This document shows, piece by piece, positions 19,300-27,967 of a DNA stretch of 64,000 bases (positions within the stretch are counted from its first letter, which is position 1; every line of letters starts with the position of its first letter). This DNA is from Desertibaculum subflavum (GTDB lineage Bacteria; Pseudomonadota; Alphaproteobacteria; Ferrovibrionales; Ferrovibrionaceae), in the NCBI GenBank assembly GCA_003576705.1, contig QOZS01000024.1:16287-80286 (forward strand), given 5' to 3'. A program made the translations under genes and the position numbers. A model generated the notes under the pieces. It had not been told where the DNA came from. It saw nothing but the letters and a program-made list of their open reading frames with translations, and searched no databases.

Positions 19300-20073
19300 A
19301 TGACCGCGTTCCAGTTGCTCGACTACGCCGTGACCGAGCGCGTCGCCGAGATCACCCTCAAGCGCGCGCCGGTGAACGCGATCAATCACGCCCTGATCGA
19401 CGAGATCCTGGCCGCCTATGCCCGCGCCAAGGAGGATGACGGCGTGCGCGCCGTGATCCTGACCAGCGCCTTCGAGCGCGCCTTCTCCGCCGGCATGGAC
19501 CTCGCGATGATCCGCGGCGGATCCGGCCTCGATCTGCGGCGCTACCTGGAAAAGCTCTATATGGGCATGCACGATGCCCAGTACCGCCTGGGCAAGCCGA
19601 CCATCGCGGCGCTGACCGGGCCGGCGCGGGCTGCCGGCGTGACGCTCGCCGTCTCCTGCGACGTCATCGTGGCGAGCGAGCGGGCGTCGATCGGCTATCC
19701 CGAGATCGAGGTCGGCGTCATCCCGGCGATGCACTTCGTGCATCTGCCGCGCCAGATCGGCCGCCACAAGGCGTTCGAACTGTTGTTCACCGGCAAGAGC
19801 ATCGGGGCCGCCGAGGCGGAGCGCCGTGGCCTGGTCAACCACGTCGTGCCGCAGGCGGAGGTGCTGCCGAAGGCGCGCGCGCTTGCCCGCGATTTCGCCG
19901 AGAAGTCACCCGTGGTGATGAAGCTGGCCCGCGACGCCTATATGCGGGTCAACGATTTCGAGTACCGGCGCGCCATCGAGAGCACGGTGGAGACGATCTG
20001 CAACATCATCGCCACCGCCGACGCGCAGGAGGGCCTCGACGCCTTCAACGAAAAGCGCAAGCCGAGATGGTGA
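19300..20073 (+). CDS. Enoyl-CoA hydratase/isomerase family protein
   Basis: A 257-residue crotonase-fold protein. The oxyanion-hole segment is AFSAGMDLAMIRGG near 63-76. The two glutamates used by hydratases appear conserved in CDVIVASERAS and in YPEIEVGVIPA. The GGG-containing loop of classical crotonases is absent: ALTGPARAAGVTLAVSCD carries ARAAG instead of GxAxGGG. The activity could therefore be a hydratase, isomerase or other crotonase reaction on acyl-CoA. The start ATG at 19300 follows GGGAGGAAA. A strong hairpin terminator lies 15 bases after the stop. Confidence 0.87.
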   Translation: MTAFQLLDYAVTERVAEITLKRAPVNAINHALIDEILAAYARAKEDDGVRAVILTSAFERAFSAGMDLAMIRGGSGLDLRRYLEKLYMGMHDAQYRLGKPTIAALTGPARAAGVTLAVSCDVIVASERASIGYPEIEVGVIPAMHFVHLPRQIGRHKAFELLFTGKSIGAAEAERRGLVNHVVPQAEVLPKARALARDFAEKSPVVMKLARDAYMRVNDFEYRRAIESTVETICNIIATADAQEGLDAFNEKRKPRW

Positions 20074-20088
20074 GCTCGGCTGAAACGA

Positions 20089-20114
20089 AATGCGGCCCCT
20101 TGCGGGGCCGCATT
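20089..20114. terminator. Bidirectional hairpin terminator
   Basis: A perfect 11-bp stem AATGCGGCCCC/GGGGCCGCATT with loop TTGC. TCCTT follows on the plus strand and TTTCG on the minus strand. It lies between the convergent enoyl-CoA hydratase and PEP-CTERM genes and can serve both. Confidence 0.85.
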
Positions 20115-20160
20115 CCTTAGTCCTGACGAGACCGACCAGAGGGGCCGGTCGCTCCGCCGA

Positions 20161-20877
20161 TTAGCGGCGGCGACGACGGGCCAGCAGGCCGAGGCCGAGC
20201 AGGCCGCCGCCGAGCAGCGCCATCGAGGCCGGCTCGGGGACACTCACCGTGATGGTGACCAGGAAGTCGTCATGGTTGTCGTCCGGGCCGGCGCCGGCGT
20301 CGTCCAGGAACACATAGACGGTGTCGCAATCCGTCCCGGTGCCCACGCCGGTCGGGTCGCAGCTCAGGAAGAAGTTCGGGGAATCGGCGGTGCCCGCCGA
20401 GTCGTCCGGGTTCGTACCGTTGCTCACCGATCCCGACGGCCCATCGACGTTGGTCTGGTCGGTCAGGAACGAGAAGGTCAGAAGGCCGACACCGCTGCCG
20501 ACGACCGAGTCGCTGTCCAGCGGCGACGCAAGGCTGCCGGCGATGACCGAGTCCGGACCGGTGCCGCCGTTGTGGGTGAACGTGATCAGGCCGCCGCCGA
20601 GACTGAACGTGTTGGTGTAGCCGGCTTCGGCACCGTAGAAGTTGACGGTCACCGTGCCCTGCACGGGCAGGTTGATCAGCAGGTCCGACCCGAAATAGCC
20701 GTTCAGCTGCGACGCGCCGCCGAACAGCGGATTCAGGAAATCATTCTCGCCGGTGCCGCCCGGGATCTGCCCGAACGTGCCGCCGTCGATGCTCAGAAAC
20801 GCCGCGTTCGCCGGCGCGGCGACGGCAAGGCCGACACCGAATGCCGCTGCTGCGACCATGCCCGTGAACTTGTTCAT
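20161..20877 (-). CDS. PEP-CTERM sorting domain protein
   Basis: A 238-residue exported protein with an N-terminal signal peptide (MNKFTGMVAAAAFGVG to the PANAA cleavage region near residue 24). The C-terminal PEP-CTERM signal comprises VPEPASMALLGG, a glycine/leucine helix and a final RRRRR run. Such proteins are recognised by an exosortase (EpsH/XrtA family), cleaved and released or attached at the surface, often alongside exopolysaccharide production. No exosortase gene is in this window. The mature part is Gly/Thr/Asp-rich and low in Lys, typical of the class. The ATG at 20877 has GGAGGA six bases upstream. The gene stands alone between a terminator and an AT-richer leader. Confidence 0.9.
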   Translation of the reverse strand: MNKFTGMVAAAAFGVGLAVAAPANAAFLSIDGGTFGQIPGGTGENDFLNPLFGGASQLNGYFGSDLLINLPVQGTVTVNFYGAEAGYTNTFSLGGGLITFTHNGGTGPDSVIAGSLASPLDSDSVVGSGVGLLTFSFLTDQTNVDGPSGSVSNGTNPDDSAGTADSPNFFLSCDPTGVGTGTDCDTVYVFLDDAGAGPDDNHDDFLVTITVSVPEPASMALLGGGLLGLGLLARRRRR

Positions 20878-21190
20878 CTGGTCCTCCACGGTAAGGGCAG
20901 CGAACACAACGCGGCCCGTTACAACAATCCCGATCCACCTGTAAGCAGCAATCGTGCCAGAAGTAACTATTCCCGTTAATACAGAGGGTTAGCTCTCCAC
21001 CAAAGTCCGCACTCATCGTGATTGTAAACCCGTTTGACAGAATGCGGCGGATCTCCACCCCTTGTTAACCGACCGGGCGGCCGGCCCCGACCACACGTTT
21101 ATGGGGAATGAACGAATAGGGTCTGCCGGATAATTGTGCCCGCCGCGGCGGTGCGGCCGGCGTCTGCCGGCTCTGCCTGCGTCATCGCCG
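20878..21190. other. Intergenic region between PEP-CTERM gene and SRP RNA
   Basis: About 310 bases without a convincing gene and visibly less GC-rich than the flanks. It must contain the leftward promoter of the PEP-CTERM gene. TTGACA at 21032-21037 has no matching -10 at the right distance. GTTAACCG near 21064 resembles a CtrA half-site. Nothing else is evident. Confidence 0.5.
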
Positions 21191-21219
21191 TTGCGCCGTC
21201 CCTGCCCGACCGTTAAGAC
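21191..21219 (+). promoter_or_regulatory. Possible sigma-70-type promoter of the SRP RNA gene
   Basis: TTGCGC at 21191-21196 and TAAGAC at 21214-21219 are separated by 17 bases. The SRP RNA 5' end falls about seven bases after the -10. The match to consensus is partial (three of six at -10). Confidence 0.4.
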
Positions 21220-21225
21220 CGTCGC

Positions 21226-21320
21226 GGGAGGTTGGCGGCGGACGAGCCCCTCGCCAACCCGGTCAGGTCCGGAAGGAAGCAGCCGTAACGAGCTCCGGTT
21301 CGGGTCGTTGACAGCCTCCC
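21226..21320 (+). ncRNA. ffs: Small bacterial SRP RNA (4.5S RNA)
   Basis: About 95 bases folding as one long hairpin with 5' GGGAGG pairing 3' CCTCCC. The apical part carries the highly conserved SRP domain IV sequence GGTCAGGTCCGGAAGGAAGC followed by AGCC, including the GGAA tetraloop and the asymmetric loop bound by Ffh. It targets nascent inner-membrane proteins together with Ffh and FtsY. Its place immediately upstream of dnaX is usual in alphaproteobacteria. The exact ends are estimated to within a few bases. Confidence 0.93.
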
Positions 21321-21360
21321 ACCCCGTTTCTCTTGCCATTGACGGCGTGCCGCCCCGCCG

Positions 21361-23097
21361 ATGAACGAGCCCGCCGCCTATCGCGTCCTTGCCCGGAAGC
21401 ACCGTCCGGCCGATTTCTCGAGCCTGATCGGCCAGGACGCCTTGGTGCGCACGCTGACCAACGCCTTCGAGAGCGGGCGGCTCGCCCATGCCTTCATCCT
21501 CACCGGGGTGCGCGGGGTGGGGAAGACGACCACGGCCCGCATCATCGCCCGCGCGCTCAACTGCGTCGGGCCGGACGGCACGGGCGGGCCGACGATCAAT
21601 CCCTGCGGCATCTGCGAGCCGTGCCGCGCCATTGCCGAGGACCGCCATGTCGACGTGATCGAGATGGATGCGGCATCCCGCACCGGCATCGGCGATATCC
21701 GCGAGATCATCGAGGCGGTGCGCTATGCGCCGGCCTCGGCGCGCTACAAGGTCTACATCATCGACGAAGTGCACATGCTCTCCACGGCCGCCTTCAACGG
21801 CCTCTTGAAGACGCTGGAAGAGCCGCCGCCGCATGTGAAGTTCGTCTTCGCCACCACCGAGATCCGCAAGGTGCCGGTGACCGTGCTGTCGCGCTGCCAG
21901 CGCTTCGACCTGCGCCGGGTGGAGGCGGAGCGGCTGGTCGCGCATCTCGGCAACATCGCCAAGGCGGAAGGCGTCACCGTCGCGCCGGAAGCGCTCGCGC
22001 TGATCGCCCGCGCCGCGGAAGGCAGCGTGCGCGACGCGCTCTCGCTGCTGGACCAGGCGATCGCGCATGGCAACGGCGCGGTCGAGGCCGAGGCGGTGCG
22101 CGACATGCTGGGCCTCGCCGATCGCGGCCAGGTGCTCGACCTGTTCGAGGCGATCATGCGGGGCGATGTGCCGGAGGCGCTTCGCCTCTATGGCCAGCAG
22201 CACGAGGCCGGCACCGACCCGGAAGCCGTGGTGCGCGACCTGCTGGAGCTGACGCATTGGCTGACCCGGCTCCGCATCGTGCCGGCGCTGGCCGACGACC
22301 CGAGCGTCCCCGAGGCGGAGCGCGGCCGCGGCCGTGCGATGGCGCAGAAACTCGGCATGGCGGTGCTGCAGCGCGCCTGGCAGATGCTGCTGAAGGGGCT
22401 GGGCGAGGTGCAGCGGGCGCCGCGTCCCGCCGCGGCGGCGGAGATGCTGATCCTGCGCCTCGCCCATGTGGCCGAGCTGCCGCCGCCCGGTGACCTGGTG
22501 GCGGCGCTGACCCAGGGTGCCGCCGCGGCTCCCGCCGCGGCCCCGGCTGCCATGCCGGCCGGACGCCCGGCGCCCGCCCTCCCCTCGCGCCCAATGGCGA
22601 AGGCGGTTGGCGAGAGCGCACCCAGCGCCCCGCGCGCGGCCCCCGCCGCATCACCGGCCCCGGCGGAGGCGAAGCTGCCGAGCAGCCTGAGGGAGATCGT
22701 GGAACTGGTGGCCGCCCGCGGCGATTCACGTCTCAGGGCCGAGATCGTTCTCTATGTGCGACCGGTCCGGATCGATGCCGGCCATGTCGAGTTCTCCACC
22801 GCGCCAGGAGCGCCGCCCGACCTTGCCAACCGTCTGCAGCTGAAGCTCAGGGAATGGACGGCGCGGCCCTGGGCGGTGGTGGTTTCGACACAGCCGGGCG
22901 AGCCGTCGATCGACGAGAGCGAGAAGGCAGCCAAGGCGGCCGCGCGGGCCGAGGTCGAGCGCCACCCGTTGGTACAGGCGGTGTTCGCGGCCTTTCCCGG
23001 CGCCGCGATCCAGACGGTGACGCCGCCCGCGCCGGCGGCGGATCCGGTCGAGACGGAGGAGGAAGCGCCGGCGGAACCGACGGAAGCGGAGGATTAG
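21361..23097 (+). CDS. dnaX: DNA polymerase III subunit gamma/tau
   Basis: A 578-residue clamp-loader ATPase. Walker A GVRGVGKTT is at 49-57. The zinc site uses C68, C82, C85 and C88 (NPCGICEPC). Walker B IIDEVHML is at 133-140 and the sensor segment is FATTEIRKVPVTVLSRCQRF. After residue about 385 comes an Ala/Pro-rich linker and then a C-terminal domain (residues 450-560) as in tau. I see no A-run frameshift site, so a separate gamma form is not suggested. It heads dnaX-ybaB-recR, with ybaB starting 3 bases after its stop. Confidence 0.96.
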   Translation: MNEPAAYRVLARKHRPADFSSLIGQDALVRTLTNAFESGRLAHAFILTGVRGVGKTTTARIIARALNCVGPDGTGGPTINPCGICEPCRAIAEDRHVDVIEMDAASRTGIGDIREIIEAVRYAPASARYKVYIIDEVHMLSTAAFNGLLKTLEEPPPHVKFVFATTEIRKVPVTVLSRCQRFDLRRVEAERLVAHLGNIAKAEGVTVAPEALALIARAAEGSVRDALSLLDQAIAHGNGAVEAEAVRDMLGLADRGQVLDLFEAIMRGDVPEALRLYGQQHEAGTDPEAVVRDLLELTHWLTRLRIVPALADDPSVPEAERGRGRAMAQKLGMAVLQRAWQMLLKGLGEVQRAPRPAAAAEMLILRLAHVAELPPPGDLVAALTQGAAAAPAAAPAAMPAGRPAPALPSRPMAKAVGESAPSAPRAAPAASPAPAEAKLPSSLREIVELVAARGDSRLRAEIVLYVRPVRIDAGHVEFSTAPGAPPDLANRLQLKLREWTARPWAVVVSTQPGEPSIDESEKAAKAAARAEVERHPLVQAVFAAFPGAAIQTVTPPAPAADPVETEEEAPAEPTEAED

Positions 23098-23100
23098 GCC

Positions 23101-23424
23101 GTGAAGAACCTCACCGAGATGCTGAAGCAGGCGCAACAGCTGCAGGGCCGCATGGCGGAAATGCAGGCCAAGCTCGAAGCGCACGAGCTGACCGGCAGCG
23201 CCGGCGGCGGCATGGTCACCGTCACCCTGAGCGGCAAGGGCGAGATGCGGCGCGTCTCGATCGACCCGGCGCTGTTCAAGCCGGAGGAGCAGACCGTGGT
23301 GGAGGATCTGATCGTCGCCGCCCATCACGATGCCAAGACGAAGGCCGAGGCCTATATGGCGGAGCAGATGGCCCAGGTGACCGGCGGCCTGCCGCTGCCG
23401 CCCGGCTTCAAGCTGCCGTTCTGA
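23101..23424 (+). CDS. YbaB/EbfC family nucleoid-associated protein
   Basis: A 107-residue YbaB/EbfC DNA-binding protein starting at GTG 23101. It has an N-terminal amphipathic helix ([20 protein letters not shown]), the core [21 protein letters not shown], and a C-terminal [13 protein letters not shown] tail typical of the family. It forms a dimer that binds DNA. Its position between dnaX and recR is conserved in many bacteria and indicates co-transcription. Confidence 0.93.
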   Translation: MKNLTEMLKQAQQLQGRMAEMQAKLEAHELTGSAGGGMVTVTLSGKGEMRRVSIDPALFKPEEQTVVEDLIVAAHHDAKTKAEAYMAEQMAQVTGGLPLPPGFKLPF

Positions 23425-23443
23425 GCGGGGTGAGATCGCTTCC

Positions 23444-24034
23444 TTGACCGAGCTCGAGCGTCTGATCCAGCTGCTCGCCAAGCTGCCGGGCCTCGGGCCG
23501 CGCTCGGCGCGCCGCGCCGCGTTGCACCTGATCGACCGCCGCGAGCAGCTGCTGCGCCCGCTGGCGAGTGCGCTGACCGAGGCGGCCGAGCGCGTCAAGG
23601 CCTGCTCTGCCTGCGGCAATCTCGACACCCGCGATCCGTGCGGCATCTGCGCCGATCCGGAGCGCGATGGCACGGCGATTTGCGTGGTCGAGGATGTGCG
23701 TGACCTCTGGGCGCTGGAACGCGCCGGTGCCTTCAGGGGGCGTTACCACGTGCTCGGCGGCACGCTGTCGGCATTGGACGGCCGCGGCCCGGAATCGCTC
23801 CGCATCGGCGAACTGGTCGAGCGGGTCCGGGCGACCGGGGCGGCGGAGGTCATCCTCGCCATGAACGCGACGGTCGAAGGCCAGACCACGGCGCATTACG
23901 TGGCCGAGCGGCTGGAGCCGACCGGCGCGAAGCTGACGCGACTCGCGCAGGGCGTTCCGCTCGGCGGCGAGCTCGATTATCTCGATGACGGGACGCTGAA
24001 GGCCGCGCTCAGGGCGCGGCGGCCGGCCGGCTGA
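23444..24034 (+). CDS. recR: Recombination protein RecR
   Basis: A 196-residue RecR. The helix-hairpin-helix [17 protein letters not shown] is near residues 14-30. The zinc finger is [16 protein letters not shown] near 54-69. The Toprim domain starts [14 protein letters not shown] and continues with [16 protein letters not shown] and [15 protein letters not shown]. It works with RecF/RecO in loading RecA at gaps. Translation starts at a TTG at 23444, since the GTG at 23430 runs into a stop. Its stop codon abuts the hemA stop with no base between. Confidence 0.95.
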   Translation: MTELERLIQLLAKLPGLGPRSARRAALHLIDRREQLLRPLASALTEAAERVKACSACGNLDTRDPCGICADPERDGTAICVVEDVRDLWALERAGAFRGRYHVLGGTLSALDGRGPESLRIGELVERVRATGAAEVILAMNATVEGQTTAHYVAERLEPTGAKLTRLAQGVPLGGELDYLDDGTLKAALRARRPAG

Positions 24035-25246
24035 TCAGGCTGCCTGGCGCAGCCCGAGCTCCTGCCACACGGCGGAGAGTGCATTGACCAGGTCGCGCAT
24101 CATGGCGTCGTCGTGCAGCGGCGTCGGCGTGATGCGCAGGCGCTCGGTGCCGCGCGGCACGGTGGGATAGTTGATCGGCTGGATATAGATGCCGTGCTCG
24201 TCCAGCAGCCGGTCGGAAGCCTGCTTGCACATGGCCGGATCGCCGACGAAGACCGGCACGATATGGCTTTCGGAGGGCATCACCGGCAGGCCGGCTCTGG
24301 CCAGCATGGCCTTCAGGGTCGCGGCGCGCTCCTGGTGCCGCTCACGCATCTCGTCATGCGCGCGCAGATAGCGGATGCTGGCGCGCGCGCCGGCGGCGAC
24401 CGCGGGCGGAATGGTGGTGGTGAAGATGAAGCCCGGCGCGTGGCTGCGCACCGCATCGACCAGGTCGGCCGAGGCCGCGATATAGCCGCCGACCACGCCG
24501 AAGGCCTTGGCGAGCGTGCCTTCGATCACGTCGATCCGCGCCATCACGCCGTCGCGCTCGGCGACGCCGGCGCCGGTCCGCCCGTACATGCCGACCGCAT
24601 GCACCTCGTCGAGATAGGTCAGCGCGTTGTACGTCTCGGCGAGATCGCAGATTGCCGCCAACGGCGCGATGTCGCCGTCCATCGAATAGACGCTCTCGAA
24701 GGCAATGAGCTTGGCGCGATCGCGGCCGGCCGCCTTGAGCAGCTCTTCCAGATGGGCAAGGTCGTTGTGGCGGAACACCTGCCGTTCGCAGCCGGCATGG
24801 CGGATGCCCTCGATCATCGAGGCGTGGTTCAGCGCGTCCGACAGGATCAGGCAATCGGGCAGCAGCTTGCCGAGGGTCGACAAAGCCGCCTCGTTGGCGA
24901 CGAAGCCCGAGGTGAAGACGAGGGCCGCGGGCTTGCCGTGCAGGCCGGCAAGCTCGGCTTCCAGCTCGATCACGGCGTGATGCGTGCCGGAGATGTTGCG
25001 GGTGCCGCCGGCCCCGGCGCCGTAGCGGTCGATCGCCTCGTGCATGGCCTCGATCACCGCGGGATGCTGGCCCATGCCGAGATAGTCGTTCGAGCACCAG
25101 ATCACGATCTCCCGGCCGTTCGCCGTGCCGTGGTCGACGGCGCGCGGAAAGCGGCCCGCCTTGCGCGCCAGGTCGGTGAATACGCGATAGCGCCGCTCGG
25201 CCTTCAGCCGCGCGATCGCATCGCCGAAAATCCGGTCGTAGTCCAT
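24035..25246 (-). CDS. hemA: 5-aminolevulinate synthase
   Basis: A 403-residue PLP enzyme condensing glycine with succinyl-CoA to 5-aminolevulinate, the first step of tetrapyrrole synthesis by the Shemin route. Recognisable elements are [13 protein letters not shown] near 50-62, [15 protein letters not shown] near 76-90 and [12 protein letters not shown] near 211-222. The PLP lysine is K247 in [12 protein letters not shown]. The ATG at 25246 ([10 protein letters not shown]) gives the family length. An in-frame upstream extension of about 35 residues has no homology. The route is characteristic of alphaproteobacteria. Haem regulation cannot be seen in the leader. Confidence 0.95.
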   Translation of the reverse strand: MDYDRIFGDAIARLKAERRYRVFTDLARKAGRFPRAVDHGTANGREIVIWCSNDYLGMGQHPAVIEAMHEAIDRYGAGAGGTRNISGTHHAVIELEAELAGLHGKPAALVFTSGFVANEAALSTLGKLLPDCLILSDALNHASMIEGIRHAGCERQVFRHNDLAHLEELLKAAGRDRAKLIAFESVYSMDGDIAPLAAICDLAETYNALTYLDEVHAVGMYGRTGAGVAERDGVMARIDVIEGTLAKAFGVVGGYIAASADLVDAVRSHAPGFIFTTTIPPAVAAGARASIRYLRAHDEMRERHQERAATLKAMLARAGLPVMPSESHIVPVFVGDPAMCKQASDRLLDEHGIYIQPINYPTVPRGTERLRITPTPLHDDAMMRDLVNALSAVWQELGLRQAA

Positions 25247-25396
25247 GACCCCGCTCGACCCTGCATGGCGCCCATCCTCCGGATGAACGCCCCAACCGGG
25301 CGGCATCATCCGCCCGGCCGGACCGGCTGTGAAGCCGGAATCGCGCGACAATTGGTCTCTTTGCCGCGATTTCGGTTAGCCCTTAGGCCGCCCGGC

Positions 25397-25921
25397 CTAG
25401 CGGGGCGCCGCCGATTTCGCGCGGTCGAGGCTGCGCTGAATGGCCTTGGCAAGGCCGCTTTCCACCTCGCGGCCGAGCGACCCGCCATCGCCTTTGACGC
25501 CGTGGCCGATGACGGCGCGCAGCGCGTCGACATGGGCGCCGACGATCTCGGGATCGGCCGGCACCTCGGCACCGCCGATCTCGGCCGTGCGTTCGAGATA
25601 GCGGCAGAGCGAGCCGGCGATGCCGGTCACCAGCTTGAAATCGAAGGTGGCGCCCTGGCCCTTGATGTCGTGCACCACGCCGTAGACAGATTGCAGCGCC
25701 TCGATGCGGGAGGCGGGCGCAACGGCAGCGGTGAAGGCGGCCGCCCCGGCTTCCAGCGCCGCCAAGTCGTTCGCCACCCAGCCGAGATAATCCCCGGCCA
25801 TGTCCTGCAGCGCCGCCTCGGCGCGGGCGATCAGCCCGGGATCGGTCGGCCTGGGCGGTCCGACCTTGGCGCGCAGCGGATTGACCGGTTGGATCACCTC
25901 ATAGGCGGCGGGCTTGGCCAT
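25397..25921 (-). CDS. Hpt (histidine phosphotransfer) domain protein
   Basis: A 174-residue all-helical protein with an Hpt signature at residues 78-92 (SVYGVVHDIKGQGAT). H84 fits the phosphorylated histidine in HxxKG context. The rest of the protein has no kinase or receiver domain. It is encoded 5 bases downstream of a single-domain receiver, making a two-gene phosphorelay module without a kinase. The start is ATG 25921. The signal and output are unknown. Confidence 0.78.
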   Translation of the reverse strand: MAKPAAYEVIQPVNPLRAKVGPPRPTDPGLIARAEAALQDMAGDYLGWVANDLAALEAGAAAFTAAVAPASRIEALQSVYGVVHDIKGQGATFDFKLVTGIAGSLCRYLERTAEIGGAEVPADPEIVGAHVDALRAVIGHGVKGDGGSLGREVESGLAKAIQRSLDRAKSAAPR

Positions 25922-25926
25922 CGGGC

Positions 25927-26439
25927 TCAGCCGTCCAGCATCTCGAGCGTGCCGACGCCCGCACCGCCGCGCGGAATATTCGGACCCGCATCGATGCCGC
26001 GGCGCAGTGGCCCGAAATAGGCACCATTGCGGACGAAGGGCCGCGGCCGCTCGACGACGGCCATGACCCGCTGATAGAGCGCGGTGACGCTGAGCGGCTT
26101 GGCCAGGAACTCGGTCACGCCGGCATCCCGGGCGGCGACCACTTTGTCGGGCTCCGAATAGGCCGAGGTCATGATGATCGGCAGGAAGCGGTTGGGGCTG
26201 CGGCCGTCCTGGCGCACGGCATGGGTGAAGGCGATGCCGTCCATCGGCCGCATCATCATGTCGCAGACCACGATGTCGACCGCCTGGCCGCGCAGGAGGT
26301 CGAGCGCTTCTTCGCCCTCCGGCGCCTCGACAATGTCGTGCGAGCCCAGCTGGTGCAGGATGGTGCGCACCAGCCGCCGCATCGGTTCATTGTCGTCCAC
26401 CAGCAGGAACGACAGGTTTTCGAAGCTGTAGTAACTCAC
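25927..26439 (-). CDS. Single-domain response regulator (CheY-like)
   Basis: About 170 residues counted from GTG 26439. The receiver domain fills residues 8-130 with acidic D15-D16, phosphoacceptor D60 (VVCDMMMRPMDG), T91 (IIMTSAY) and K114 (FLAKPLS). A roughly 40-residue Gly/Pro/Arg-rich tail follows with no output domain. GGGGAG lies 12 bases before the GTG, a long spacing, so the start is uncertain. It is paired with the Hpt gene immediately downstream and is likely its phosphotransfer partner. Confidence 0.85.
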   Translation of the reverse strand: MSYYSFENLSFLLVDDNEPMRRLVRTILHQLGSHDIVEAPEGEEALDLLRGQAVDIVVCDMMMRPMDGIAFTHAVRQDGRSPNRFLPIIMTSAYSEPDKVVAARDAGVTEFLAKPLSVTALYQRVMAVVERPRPFVRNGAYFGPLRRGIDAGPNIPRGGAGVGTLEMLDG

Positions 26440-26544
26440 GGCGCGTTGTGGCTCCCCCAAACCATGCCACCTTCCGGTTGCGCTACAATTGTGAGCGCCG
26501 AGGGGTTTATGAATTCCTAAGCGCCGGCCGATCACGCCCGGCGA

Positions 26545-26826
26545 TCATGCCATGCCGAGCGCCTGCATGTAGAGGTCGAGCAGGGCTTCCTGCTCCTGGC
26601 GGTCGGCCTGCTCCACCTTCCGCAAGCGAATGATCTGGCGGATGATCTTGGTGTCGAAGCCGGCGCCCTTGGCCTCGGCGTAGACCTCCTTGATGTCGTC
26701 GGCGAGCGCCTTCTTTTCCTCCTCCAGCCGCTCGATGCGGGCGACGATCTGACGCAGCCGCTCGGCCGCGATGCCGCCCACGTCGTTCGCCGGTTGCTCG
26801 TTCTTCGCCGCTGCCGTCGCTGCCAT
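26545..26826 (-). CDS. GapR-like DUF2312 nucleoid-associated protein
   Basis: A 93-residue protein of the DUF2312/GapR family found in alphaproteobacteria. The coiled-coil helix [20 protein letters not shown] continues into [20 protein letters not shown] and [20 protein letters not shown], which is near-invariant. GapR of Caulobacter binds overtwisted AT-rich DNA ahead of forks and polymerases. The ATG at 26826 has GAGG five bases upstream. An in-frame GTG 15 bases earlier is possible. The DUF1244 gene is 28 bases upstream on the same strand. Confidence 0.9.
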   Translation of the reverse strand: MAATAAAKNEQPANDVGGIAAERLRQIVARIERLEEEKKALADDIKEVYAEAKGAGFDTKIIRQIIRLRKVEQADRQEQEALLDLYMQALGMA

Positions 26827-26854
26827 CTGTTCCTCGAACACTTTCGAATAGACC

Positions 26855-27139
26855 TCAATGCTTCGGTGGCTTGAACGCCGCCAGCTTCTCCGGCGACGCC
26901 TCGGTCTGGTGCTTCGCCTTCCATTCCTCGTAGGGCATGCCGTACACGATCTCGCGCGATTCGTCCTTGCTCATCTGGACGCCCTTGGCTTCGGCCGCCT
27001 CGCGGTACCAGTTCGACAGGCAGTTGCGGCAGAAGCCGGCGAGATTCATCAGATCCAGGTTCTGCACATCGGTGCGCTCGCGCAGATGTTGCACCAGCCG
27101 GCGGAACGCCGCCGCCTCCAACTCGGTCTTCTGGTCCAT
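26855..27139 (-). CDS. DUF1244 family protein
   Basis: A 94-residue protein matching DUF1244: [20 protein letters not shown] followed by [20 protein letters not shown], with the conserved CRNC pair, and [15 protein letters not shown]. Its function is unknown and it is probably cytoplasmic. It is encoded just upstream of the GapR-like gene on the same strand, an arrangement suggesting co-expression. Confidence 0.9.
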   Translation of the reverse strand: MDQKTELEAAAFRRLVQHLRERTDVQNLDLMNLAGFCRNCLSNWYREAAEAKGVQMSKDESREIVYGMPYEEWKAKHQTEASPEKLAAFKPPKH

Positions 27140-27200
27140 CGCACTCTCCTCTCCGAGGATCGATCGCCACCCCTAGAGATAGCGCGGACCGGGCTTGCGG

Positions 27201-27965
27201 TCAGTAGCGCTCGACGCGGAACGGCGTGGCTTCGGCCATGATCTCCGCCAGCACGCGGGCCAGGCGCCCGGCCCAGCGCTCCACTCCGGCCGGCCGGTCG
27301 ATCTCGTCCTGGCGCACCTCGATCAGCACATGCGGCAGTCCCGCCGATGCGCCGTGCCGGCCCATCGTGTAGCCGACATGGCTCTTGCCCGAATAGGGGT
27401 GGTTGTCGCCGACCTCGAGGCCCGGCTCGGCACCGAGCTTCGCCATCAGCGGCACGGCGAGCCGCGGGTCCTGATCCCACAGGATGCCGCAATGCCACGG
27501 CCGGGCGCGGCCGCGCATCGTCGGGGTAAAGCTGTGGATCGACACAATGGCCGGCGCCTCGACGCTGCGCCGCATGACATCGATCTGCCGCGCGATCGCG
27601 TCATGATACGGCGTGTGGAAGCGCGCGATGCGTCCCGCAACCTCGTCGGACGACAAACCGCGATTGCCGGCGATGACGGTGCCGTCGGACAGCTCGCAGA
27701 TCAGCGTCGGGTCGTCCGGCGCGCGGTTGCAATCGACCAGCAGCCGGGAGAAGCCCGACAGCACGGCCGGCGCGTCGAGCCGCTCGACCAGCGCCTCGGT
27801 CAGCGCGGCGGCGCCGATATCCCAGCCGATATGCCGCGCGAGTTCCGCCTCGCCGATGCCAAGCGTGCCGTAACCCTCGGGCAGTACGCGGCTCGCATGG
27901 TCGCAGGTCAGCAGCAGATCGCGCCGGCCGCCTTCCAGCAGGCGGAAGGCGGCATCCCCCGCCAC
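27201..27965 (-). CDS. N-formylglutamate amidohydrolase family protein
   Basis: About 254 residues of the FGase family: LLLTCDHASRVLPEGYGTLG near the N-terminus, HIGWDIGA, FSRLLVDCNRAPDD, SIHSFTPTMRG and DNHPYSG. The histidines and acidic residues of the family's zinc site are present. In histidine catabolism FGase releases formate from N-formylglutamate, but no hut gene is nearby, so the substrate may differ. The start is taken as GTG 27965, two bases after the stop of the upstream nitroreductase gene. Upstream in-frame sequence overlaps that gene and is not conserved. Confidence 0.82.
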   Translation of the reverse strand: MAGDAAFRLLEGGRRDLLLTCDHASRVLPEGYGTLGIGEAELARHIGWDIGAAALTEALVERLDAPAVLSGFSRLLVDCNRAPDDPTLICELSDGTVIAGNRGLSSDEVAGRIARFHTPYHDAIARQIDVMRRSVEAPAIVSIHSFTPTMRGRARPWHCGILWDQDPRLAVPLMAKLGAEPGLEVGDNHPYSGKSHVGYTMGRHGASAGLPHVLIEVRQDEIDRPAGVERWAGRLARVLAEIMAEATPFRVERY

Positions 27966-27967
27966 GG

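Noticed and set aside
21032..21060. TTGACA as a promoter for the SRP RNA or dnaX
   Set aside because: No -10-like hexamer lies at 16-18 bases, and the site is about 190 bases from the RNA start.
22500..22680. Programmed frameshift site in dnaX
   Set aside because: No A-rich slippery heptamer is present and the Ala/Pro linker reads through to a full tau-type C-terminus.
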